Positions 5,798-11,694 of a stretch of DNA of 11,694 nucleotides are shown piece by piece (the first letter of the stretch is position 1; every line of letters starts with the position of its first letter). The stretch covers positions 1 to 11,694 of the forward strand of contig CABUUB010000056.1 of the NCBI GenBank assembly GCA_902494625.1, in the 5' to 3' direction. The notes beneath the pieces are model-generated. The model had not been told where the DNA came from, ran no database searches, and was given only the letters and a program-made list of their open reading frames with translations. Made by a program: the position numbers and the translations under genes. The stretch comes from an uncultured Collinsella sp. (GTDB lineage: Bacteria; Actinomycetota; Coriobacteriia; Coriobacteriales; Coriobacteriaceae).

Positions 5798-6709
5798 ATG
5801 AACAACGGACTGTTTACGTACTTAGCAGCATTGCTATTGTTTGGTTCCAACGGCATCATCGCCGCTGCCATCGCGCTGCCGAGCTCCGATATCGTGCTAC
5901 TACGCACGTTTTTGGGCGCACTCTCGCTTGTCACCGTCCTCGCCATCACCCAACGCCATAAGTTGCAGGCGCCATCTCGCCCCCGCGAAGCCGCAGCCCT
6001 CCTCCTCTCGGGAGCCGCACTGGGCGCCAGCTGGATTTTTCTGTTCCGCGCCTACCAGACGATCGGCGTCGGCATATCCTCGCTGCTGTACTACTGCGGC
6101 CCTATCATTGTCATGGCGCTCTCCCCGCTCATCTTTGGCGAAAAGCTGACCGGTGGCAAAATCGCCGGGTTTATCGCCGTCGCCTGCGGCGCTTTTCTCA
6201 TTGCAGCGCAAGGTTTAGGCGGCAACATGCCCATTGCGGGCATCGTCTGCGGCATCGCGTCGGCATTTTGCTATGCACTGATGGTCATCGCCAGCAAGGG
6301 TGCGCCGCACATCGAGGGTCTCGAGAACTCCGCGCTCCAGGTGAGCGCCGCCTTTGTAACCGCGTTGATCCTTACGCTCTTCACGCAGGGTGCCCCCTCG
6401 TTCCTCTCCCCCAGCATTGCCGCCGGCATCGATTGGCGCGCCGTTGCCATGCTCGGCATTGTCAACACCGGCATTGGCTGCCTGCTCTACTTTAGTGCTG
6501 TCGCCAAGCTGCCCGTCCAGACCGTCGCGGTCGTCGGCTACCTCGAGCCGCTTTCGGCCGTCGTGTTCTCGGCCGTCCTTTTAGGCGAAGCCATAACACC
6601 GGTCCGTCTGATGGGTGCCGCACTTATCATCAGCGGCGCGATCTTTTGCGAACTCGCCGGCAAACGCGCAGGTGCCAAGACCGGCATCGCCCAGGCAGCA
6701 CGCGCCTAA
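5798..6709 (+). CDS. EamA-family (DMT superfamily) transporter
   Basis: This 303-residue membrane protein has about ten hydrophobic segments arranged as two EamA repeats, the usual form of drug/metabolite exporters such as RhaT-, YdcZ- or PecM-like permeases. The first repeat runs from LFTYLAALLLFGSNGIIAAA to about residue 135 (FIAVACGAFLIAAQ), and the second from about 145 (IAGIVCGIASAFCYALMVIA) to ELAGKRAG. The second repeat ends with the typical YLEPLSAVVFSAVLLGEAIT segment, where the Glu of LGE is conserved in the family. The ATG at 5798 has AGAGGGG about ten bases upstream. The short C-terminal tail is basic. Divergence from a LysR gene suggests effector-driven export, perhaps of an amino acid or toxic metabolite. 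The substrate is not predictable. Confidence 0.9.
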   Translation: MNNGLFTYLAALLLFGSNGIIAAAIALPSSDIVLLRTFLGALSLVTVLAITQRHKLQAPSRPREAAALLLSGAALGASWIFLFRAYQTIGVGISSLLYYCGPIIVMALSPLIFGEKLTGGKIAGFIAVACGAFLIAAQGLGGNMPIAGIVCGIASAFCYALMVIASKGAPHIEGLENSALQVSAAFVTALILTLFTQGAPSFLSPSIAAGIDWRAVAMLGIVNTGIGCLLYFSAVAKLPVQTVAVVGYLEPLSAVVFSAVLLGEAITPVRLMGAALIISGAIFCELAGKRAGAKTGIAQAARA

Positions 6710-6743
6710 CAGCCCCTGCTTTGAAATGCCACCTGCGTACATG

Positions 6744-6767
6744 AATAATCCCCAGATGGGGATTATT
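6744..6767 (+). terminator. Perfect ten-base-pair hairpin after the EamA gene
   Basis: AATAATCCCC and GGGGATTATT pair perfectly around AGAT, 34 bases after the stop codon. The 3' arm ends ATTATT and is followed by GTCT, so the U tract is weak. It most likely ends the EamA transcript. The same palindrome could be a protein-binding site in front of kup, which starts 81 bases further on. Confidence 0.5.
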
Positions 6768-6805
6768 GTCTAAAACACCCCGATGTGCCAAACTGCTCTT
6801 ATATG

Positions 6806-6811
6806 TATAAA
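6806..6811 (+). promoter_or_regulatory. Possible -10 box for kup
   Basis: TATAAA lies 37 bases before the ATG in a locally AT-rich patch (TTATATGTATAAAG). No good -35 is found 16-18 bases upstream, so the call is weak. The leader after it holds AAAGG and CCTTT (6819-6836) that could pair, but I see no known riboswitch. Confidence 0.3.
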
Positions 6812-6848
6812 GATGGCATAAAGGTCTGCTGCCCTTTGCAGAGGCCAG

Positions 6849-9098
6849 ATGTCCAAGGGAGTCCACGTGGCACACAACAAGTTGGAGTCAAGCCTCCAGG
6901 ACCAGCGTAGTCAAGGCGGGCATGGAGCCATTCCCCTCTCCGCTGGCATGCTGCTCGTTACGCTCGGCGTCGTCTATGGCGACATCGGCACGAGCCCCAT
7001 GTACACCATGAAATCGATCGTCGCCAACAACGGCGGCATCGGCACCGTCAGCGAGGACATGATCTTGGGCGCGCTCTCGCTCGTCATCTGGACCATGACG
7101 CTCGTGACAACGGTCAAGTACGTGCTTATCGCCATGAAGGCCGATAACCATAACGAAGGCGGCATCTTCGCCCTGTTCAGCCTCGTACGCAAGGTGGCAC
7201 CATGGCTGATTCTGCCCGCTATGATCGGCGGTGCGGCACTGCTTGCCGACGGCATCCTCACCCCCGCCGTCACGGTCACCACAGCCATCGAGGGTCTGCG
7301 CACCATCGAATGGGGCCATGCGCTGCTGGGCGACGGCCAGACCAACGTCATCATCATCACCATCATCATTATCTGCGGCCTGTTTGCCATGCAGCGCGCC
7401 GGCACCTCGTCAATCGGCAAGCTCTTCGGTCCGCTCATGACGCTATGGTTCCTGTTCCTGGCGGGCGCCGGCTTGTTCAACATGCTCGGCAACCTGTCCA
7501 TCTTGCGCGCACTCAACCCCATCCGCGGCATCATGTTCCTGTTCTCGCCCATCAACCACTCGGGCATCATGGTGCTCGGCTTTGTCTTTCTGTCGACGAC
7601 CGGCGCCGAGGCGCTCTATTCGGACATGGGTCACGTGGGCAAGGCTAACATTTACGCATCCTGGCCGTTCGTAAAGGCAGCGCTCATCCTTAACTATCTG
7701 GGTCAGGGCGCTTGGCTGCTCGCCAACAACTCCAATCCCCAGATGCTCGCGATGGACATCGTCAACCCGTTCTACATGATGCTTCCCGAGCCCCTGCGCC
7801 CCTTTGCCATCGTGCTTTCGGCCGTGGCGGCCATCATCGCCTCGCAGGCGCTCATCACCGGCTCGTTCTCGCTGGTATCCGAGGCTACGCGCCTCAACCT
7901 TATGCCGCATCTGCGCATCCACTACCCCAGCGACACCAAGGGCCAGCTCTATATTCCGCTCGTCAACAACATCATGTGGGTCGGCTGCATCTTCATCGTG
8001 CTGCTATTCCAGAACTCTGAGCGCATGGAAAGCGCCTATGGCCTCGCCATCACCGTGACCATGCTCATGACCACCACACTGCTGACGAGCTATATCGCCG
8101 GCATCCTCAAGCACAAGCTGGGTGCTTGCGTCTTCGCCCTGCTCTTTGGTGCCATTGAGCTGTGCTTCTTCGCTTCGTGCCTCACCATGTTCTTTGACGG
8201 CGGCTACGTCATGATCTTCCTGGCCGCGCTGCTGTTCGGCCTTATGTATGTGTGGCGCCGCGGCACCGCCATCGAGCGCACGCAAACGATCCTGCTGCCC
8301 GTCTCCAAGTACATCGATCAGCTCAACCGCCTGCGCAACGACGAGACCTATCCCGTGCTCGCTGACAATCTGGTATTTCTCACCAACAGCCCCGACCCGC
8401 TCACGCTCGATCGCGACGTGCTTTATTCCATCCTGGACAAGCACCCCAAGCGCGCCAAGGCATATTGGTTCATCAACGTGCACGTTACCGACGAGCCCTA
8501 TACGCACGAATATTCCGTTGAGACCTTTGGCACGGACTTCCTGTTCCGGGTGCGCTTGGACCTGGGCTTTAAGGTCAATCAGCGCATCAACGCCTACCTG
8601 CGCCAGATCGTTGGCGACCTGATGGCATCGGGTGAGTTGCCGCCGCAGCATCACACCTACTCTATCTACGAGACACGCGGCAACGTGGGCGACTTCCGTT
8701 TTTGCATGCTGCGCAAGATGCTTGCCCCCGAAACGGACATCAACCGCAACGACCACCGTGTGATGGCCATCAAGTACGCCGTCCGCCGCGCCTGCGGAAG
8801 CCCGGCACGTTGGTATGGTCTCGAGAACTCGGCCATCATCATTGAGTACGTACCGCTCTTTGCCCGCATGCGTCCGGCAGTCAAACTCATTCGCACCCAG
8901 GTGCCGCTCGAGATCCTGATCGAAGAGGCCGAGGAAATGGAAGTCGACATCTTCTCGGACGACCTGGTCAACGGCAACGAAGCCGGTAAGGACATGAACG
9001 TCGATCCCACCGAGCTGCTCGAGAGCGTCGCCGATACGCCCGAACAGCAACAGCTCGACGGCCTCGAGAGCGAACAACTCAACGACGCCAACTTCTAG
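6849..9098 (+). CDS. kup: Kup-type low-affinity potassium uptake protein
   Basis: Kup proteins bring potassium into the cell with protons through a membrane domain of about 12 helices. The family mark GVVYGDIGTSPMYTM lies at residues 40-54, and VFLSTTGAEALYSDMGHVG at about 246-264. The membrane part ends near residue 470, and a soluble domain of about 280 residues follows. At 749 residues it is longer than E. coli Kup (622). The extra length includes a Glu/Asp-rich, disordered-looking tail from about 690. Two starts are possible: the ATG at 6849 behind GAGG, or a GTG at 6867 with AAGGGAG five bases ahead; the latter gives a protein starting MAHNKLESS. I list the ATG. It appears to be a single-gene unit, closed by a strong hairpin. 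Gram-positive Kup proteins can be inhibited by cyclic di-AMP; that is untested here. Confidence 0.95.
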   Translation: MSKGVHVAHNKLESSLQDQRSQGGHGAIPLSAGMLLVTLGVVYGDIGTSPMYTMKSIVANNGGIGTVSEDMILGALSLVIWTMTLVTTVKYVLIAMKADNHNEGGIFALFSLVRKVAPWLILPAMIGGAALLADGILTPAVTVTTAIEGLRTIEWGHALLGDGQTNVIIITIIIICGLFAMQRAGTSSIGKLFGPLMTLWFLFLAGAGLFNMLGNLSILRALNPIRGIMFLFSPINHSGIMVLGFVFLSTTGAEALYSDMGHVGKANIYASWPFVKAALILNYLGQGAWLLANNSNPQMLAMDIVNPFYMMLPEPLRPFAIVLSAVAAIIASQALITGSFSLVSEATRLNLMPHLRIHYPSDTKGQLYIPLVNNIMWVGCIFIVLLFQNSERMESAYGLAITVTMLMTTTLLTSYIAGILKHKLGACVFALLFGAIELCFFASCLTMFFDGGYVMIFLAALLFGLMYVWRRGTAIERTQTILLPVSKYIDQLNRLRNDETYPVLADNLVFLTNSPDPLTLDRDVLYSILDKHPKRAKAYWFINVHVTDEPYTHEYSVETFGTDFLFRVRLDLGFKVNQRINAYLRQIVGDLMASGELPPQHHTYSIYETRGNVGDFRFCMLRKMLAPETDINRNDHRVMAIKYAVRRACGSPARWYGLENSAIIIEYVPLFARMRPAVKLIRTQVPLEILIEEAEEMEVDIFSDDLVNGNEAGKDMNVDPTELLESVADTPEQQQLDGLESEQLNDANF

Positions 9099-9120
9099 CG
9101 ACGTCACAAATCGACGACAA

Positions 9121-9156
9121 CGGCCCTGCATCTCACGGGAGACGCAGGGCCGCTTT
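9121..9156. terminator. Long hairpin terminator between kup and bsh
   Basis: CGGCCCTGC pairs with GCAGGGCCG, then after one A/C mismatch TCTC pairs with GAGA around the tetraloop ACGG: thirteen base pairs in all. CTTT follows on the plus strand and TTGTCG on the minus strand. It sits between two converging genes and probably stops both, with a weak T run on each side. Confidence 0.75.
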
Positions 9157-9177
9157 GCATTGCAGTAAAGCTAACGG

Positions 9178-10143
9178 CTACGAACGACGCGGCTCGGGCA
9201 CCACGAGCCTATCGGGGCTCGCGCCCTCGGCATCCATCAGGCTCACGTAGCGAATCGACGGATCCCCATACATCGCGTAGTAATAATTGCCCGTGCGCGC
9301 GCTAAAGCATCCGGTATAGATAGTCTTCTCGAACTTGCCATCGCCCATCCTGGACGCCCCCTCAATCATCACCACGCCCTCGAGTGAACGGAACATGCGG
9401 ACGACGTTTTCGGTCTCGCTCTCCTTTTGCGGGTAATTGGCATTGAGGTACGCCGCCTTTACAAAACGGCTCGGCGAATAGCAGTCACCCGGAATACCGC
9501 GCATGCCGGCACCCGCGCCATAGGGCTTGAGCTCGGCGCCACGCCATGTCGCCGTCTGCGGAAAATCGCTTGTGGCCGTGATATAGGTGCGCAGGTTTTC
9601 CATGTGCCACGGGAAGGTGGGCTGATTGGCAAGGGTGTCGACCGGATCGTCGTATACATGCAGGCCGTCAGCCATCATCTCGACCACGATGCTACGCTGG
9701 CTGTCGCCGATAATCCAATGGAGCAGCGACACGCCCAGCCCCTCTCCGGCAGATTTGGCGACAATCACCGTATCGCGCAGCGCAGCCTCGACCTCGTCGA
9801 CCGTCGAGAACGTCGCTGCCACCCACAGGGGAAACTCATAGGCCGCGATATTGGTCTTTCCATCAACCGGTCCCTCGGCATACTCGGCATAACCTGGGAA
9901 ATTGAGGCCCGCCACGGCGAGGCCCGCATCGTTGCCGCAATCGAAGAACATAGGGTAGTTCTTGTAATCGATGCACATACCGATCACCGCGTGTGCCGCT
10001 GTCGCGTCGTCGATAAACGAATACGGAATGTGAAACCCGCGCGGCATCACGCGAACCTGTTGGCCGTAGTCAAAGCTCCAGTCGAGGTTGCGTCCCAGAT
10101 ACATGTGGCCGGAATCATCGGTAAATCGAATACTCGTGCACAT
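9178..10143 (-). CDS. bsh: Bile salt hydrolase (choloylglycine hydrolase)
   Basis: This 321-residue cytoplasmic Ntn-hydrolase splits glycine or taurine from conjugated bile acids. The ATG at 10143, with AGGAGG just upstream, places Cys at position 2, which becomes the N-terminal nucleophile once Met is removed; the longer frame to 10206 would bury it. Catalytic residues are all seen: Cys2, Arg18 and Asp21 in LGRNLDW, Asn81 in GLNFPGY (Tyr in most penicillin V acylases, so the bile salt type is favoured), Asn173 in LANQPTFPW, and Arg226 in PGDCYSPSRF. Length is close to the Clostridium perfringens enzyme (about 329). No signal peptide is present. It is transcribed alone, behind the terminator of the deformylase-like gene; GTGACA at about 10180 resembles a -35 box but no good -10 follows. 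The enzyme points to a gut organism. Substrate preference between glyco- and tauro-conjugates cannot be read by eye. Confidence 0.92.
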   Translation of the reverse strand: MCTSIRFTDDSGHMYLGRNLDWSFDYGQQVRVMPRGFHIPYSFIDDATAAHAVIGMCIDYKNYPMFFDCGNDAGLAVAGLNFPGYAEYAEGPVDGKTNIAAYEFPLWVAATFSTVDEVEAALRDTVIVAKSAGEGLGVSLLHWIIGDSQRSIVVEMMADGLHVYDDPVDTLANQPTFPWHMENLRTYITATSDFPQTATWRGAELKPYGAGAGMRGIPGDCYSPSRFVKAAYLNANYPQKESETENVVRMFRSLEGVVMIEGASRMGDGKFEKTIYTGCFSARTGNYYYAMYGDPSIRYVSLMDAEGASPDRLVVPEPRRS

Positions 10144-10210
10144 AGCGCCTCCTAGCCTTACGTTCTTGCTAAGCTTATTGTCACCAAACAAAAAGGCGCT
10201 AAACACAAAA

Positions 10211-10242
10211 GCCCGGACATGACAACAACGTCATACCCGGGC
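10211..10242 (-). terminator. Rho-independent terminator after the deformylase-like gene
   Basis: Read on the minus strand, GCCCGG pairs with CCGGGC and, after an unpaired two-base step on each side, ATGAC pairs with GTCAT around a six-base loop. TTTTGTGTTT follows. It starts 36 bases after the stop codon of the gene at 10279-10698 and separates that gene from bsh. Confidence 0.8.
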
Positions 10243-10278
10243 TCAAAGACCGCAAATTCGGTCCCCAATTGAACCGCT

Positions 10279-10698
10279 CTAGACGAGTTTGCCTAAGCAG
10301 TGATCAATCATGTGTTGAATCATTTGAGCCTCGAAGCCCACAAAGTCCTGCTTGCGCTCGCGCATCTTGCCGTCGACGATCTGGTCAAAGGCAACCTTGC
10401 ACTTGATGTAGCGCGTGGACTTGGTGACCTCCTCGTGCGTCAGGCAGCTCTCCTCCATCTTGCTGGCGCCCAGACCAAACACCAGACGGGGGTTGTAGAG
10501 CACATGGGGCTCGCCGGCATCGTCCAGGTAGACGCAGACCTTCTTGGTGACGCCAATCTGGTTGGCGGCAAGGCAGCCGGCATCGTCGAGCGACTTGATG
10601 GTATCGATCAGGTCCTGTGCCACCGACTCGTCCTCGACGGTCGCGACCTCGCAACGCTGGGACAGAATAGCCTCGTCGTGGCAGAGCTCTTTAATCAT
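10279..10698 (-). CDS. Deformylase-like protein lacking the catalytic glutamate
   Basis: This 139-residue protein is a clear relative of the deformylase at 2653-3063: both start MIK, share QDL(L/I)DT near residue 28-33, (C)LAAN(Q/M)IGV, a metal-ligand CL pair and QH-x-IDHC near the end. Motif I is GCLAANQIG (41-49), keeping the Gln. Motif II is ESCLT (83-87) in place of EGCLS, keeping the ligand Cys85. Motif III is QHMIDH (128-133): His129 and His133 remain, but the catalytic Glu is Met130. The codon is a clean ATG within an intact frame, so this is not a frameshift. The true start is the ATG at 10698, five bases after GGAGG; the in-frame ATG at 10710 overlaps that site. Metal binding may survive without normal hydrolysis, suggesting a pseudoenzyme or a changed reaction. 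TATACT (10737-10732, minus) could be the -10 box. Confidence 0.85.
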   Translation of the reverse strand: MIKELCHDEAILSQRCEVATVEDESVAQDLIDTIKSLDDAGCLAANQIGVTKKVCVYLDDAGEPHVLYNPRLVFGLGASKMEESCLTHEEVTKSTRYIKCKVAFDQIVDGKMRERKQDFVGFEAQMIQHMIDHCLGKLV

Positions 10699-10749
10699 AC
10701 GTTCCTCCATAGGGGTCGTTGTAACTGCTTAAGTATACGGTACCCACAC

Positions 10750-10766
10750 ATTTTCATACGGAAAAT
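10750..10766. promoter_or_regulatory. Dyad ATTTTC-N5-GAAAAT upstream of the deformylase-like gene
   Basis: Six-base arms ATTTTC and GAAAAT flank ATACG. The dyad lies 52 bases before the deformylase-like start and just upstream of a -10-like TATACT, over the place of its -35 box. The AT-rich symmetric site is unusual in this GC-rich region and may be an operator. It also lies upstream of the divergent permease, though about 65 bases from that gene's putative -10 box. Confidence 0.4.
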
Positions 10767-10830
10767 ACCGCCCGTCCGCTACAAAGCGCCGAACATCAAC
10801 ATGTGAGGAACAGCAAGGTTGTAAAGGCGA

Positions 10831-10836
10831 TATAGT
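10831..10836 (+). promoter_or_regulatory. Possible -10 box for the purine permease
   Basis: TATAGT lies 55 bases before the permease start. GGAACA 18 bases upstream is only a partial -35 match. The transcript would carry a leader of about 50 bases with a stem TCGGCC/GGCCGA (10854-10859 with 10869-10874). No purine riboswitch core is recognised. Confidence 0.35.
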
Positions 10837-10891
10837 GAATGAGTTCGTGTCAATCGGCCTAAACTCGGGGCCGAACAAGGAAAGGGTATGC

Positions 10892-11694
10892 ATGGACGAA
10901 CTTTTTCACGTCAGTGAGCGCAAGTCCACAATCGGGACCGAACTTCGCGCTGGACTGACAACATTCCTGGCGATGGCCTACATCATCGCCGTCAACCCCG
11001 CAGTGCTCTCGGGCGCCGGCATCGATGCGGGAGCACTCGCCTGCGCCACTTGCCTGGGCGCCGGCATCATGACCATCTGCATGGGCATCTTCGCCAACCG
11101 CCCGCTCGCCTGCGCGTCGGGCTTAGGCGTCAACGCGATGATCGCCGGAATCACCACCACCGTCTGCGGCGGTGACTGGCACGTGGCCATGAGCGTCATC
11201 TTCCTTGAGGGCATCGCCATCTTGCTGCTCGTGCTTTGTGGCCTGCGCGAGGCCATCATGGACGCCATCCCGGTTGTCCTGCGTCACGCCATCTCGGTGG
11301 GTCTGGGCCTGTTTATCGCCATGATCGGCCTGTGCGACGCTGGCATCATCACCGCTGGCGCCGGTACGCTCGTCGGCCTGGGCGACATCGCCTCCCCCAC
11401 CTTTATCGTCGGTATCATCTCCATCGTCGTGACGGTTGCCCTGGCTTCCCGCAACGTGCCGGGCTCGCTGCTCATCGGCATCATCGTCGCCGTTATCGCC
11501 GGTATCCCGCTGGGCGTCACCCACGCCCCCGAGGGCCTCATCGCACCGCTCGACTTCTCGAGCATCGGTGGCCCCATCGCCGACGCCGGCGGCGTGCCCG
11601 CCATCGTCAAGGTCCTTACCGACCCCACGCTCCTCGTCATCTCGTTCTCGCTGCTCATGAGTGACTTCTTCGACACCATGGGCACCGCGATGGC
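10892..11694 (+). CDS. NCS2 purine permease, AzgA/PbuG-like (3' end beyond window)
   Basis: The frame runs open from the ATG at 10892 to the window edge (267 codons), with AAGGAAAGG a few bases upstream. The N-terminus ELRAGLTTFLAMAYIIAVNP (17-36) is the signature opening of AzgA-type adenine/guanine/hypoxanthine transporters. Further marks are ACASGLGVNAMIAG (73-86), matching the APGMGLNA segment of the family; AIPVVLRHAISVGLGLFIAM (125-144), matching AIPxxLKxAIGAGIGLFIA; and SDFFDTMGT (257-265), matching the conserved DLFDTxGT around the substrate site. About seven to eight membrane segments lie inside the window; the remaining 40 percent or so is missing. It brings purine bases into the cell with protons. 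The likely substrates are hypoxanthine, guanine or adenine; which one cannot be told. Confidence 0.92.
   Translation, partial: MDELFHVSERKSTIGTELRAGLTTFLAMAYIIAVNPAVLSGAGIDAGALACATCLGAGIMTICMGIFANRPLACASGLGVNAMIAGITTTVCGGDWHVAMSVIFLEGIAILLLVLCGLREAIMDAIPVVLRHAISVGLGLFIAMIGLCDAGIITAGAGTLVGLGDIASPTFIVGIISIVVTVALASRNVPGSLLIGIIVAVIAGIPLGVTHAPEGLIAPLDFSSIGGPIADAGGVPAIVKVLTDPTLLVISFSLLMSDFFDTMGTAM

Noticed and set aside
6710..6848. Cyclic di-AMP (ydaO-type) riboswitch upstream of kup
   Set aside because: The gap is only about 139 bases, part of it taken by the terminator-like hairpin, and no conserved core was recognised.
8004..9131. Minus-strand open frame of 375 codons
   Set aside because: It is antisense to the soluble part of Kup and has no family features or ribosome site of its own.
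10699..10710. Upstream ATG adding MEER to the deformylase-like protein
   Set aside because: That ATG sits on the GGAGG that serves the ATG at 10698, and the paralogue also begins MIK.
10699..10891. Purine riboswitch upstream of the NCS2 permease
   Set aside because: I could not find the conserved junction sequences or the two kissing loops in the leader.

Overview
The window reads as chromosome from a high-GC, gut-associated actinobacterium, most likely class Coriobacteriia (Collinsella-like). This is an inference from GC-rich third codon positions, frequent GTG starts behind strong Shine-Dalgarno sequences, a bile salt hydrolase, and the overall gene style. It is not a database match. No insertion sequence, prophage, tRNA, rRNA or CRISPR array is visible. 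No gap between genes exceeds about 210 bases.

Layout, left to right. Position 1-883 (minus, cut by the window edge): a MarR-like winged-helix protein with an acidic N-terminus and a long Arg-Gly-Gly tail. 1036-2448 (minus): a 14-TM-type (DHA2/EmrB-like) MFS exporter immediately upstream of it on the same strand. 2653-3063 (plus): a short peptide deformylase-family protein, closed by a good terminator. 3139-4659 (minus): an XRE-type helix-turn-helix domain fused to a complete AlaA-type aminotransferase, with an internal ribosome binding site that could also yield the aminotransferase alone, preceded by a cluster of GTTCAATT operator-like sites. 4822-5679 (minus) and 5798-6709 (plus): a divergent LysR regulator and EamA/DMT transporter pair sharing a LysR-box-like dyad. 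6849-9098 (plus): a Kup potassium transporter with an extended acidic tail. 9178-10143 (minus): a bile salt hydrolase with the full catalytic set. 10279-10698 (minus): a second deformylase-like protein that has lost its catalytic glutamate. 10892-11694 (plus, cut by the window edge): an NCS2 purine permease of the AzgA/PbuG type.

Most units are single genes with their own control regions. Three regulator-target relations are suggested by context: MarR-like protein with MFS exporter, LysR with EamA transporter, and the HTH-aminotransferase acting on its own promoter. I see no multi-gene defence or biosynthetic system. The least ordinary items are the MarR-RGG protein, the HTH-AlaA fusion with its internal start and operator cluster, and the two deformylase paralogues, each deviating in a different catalytic motif.
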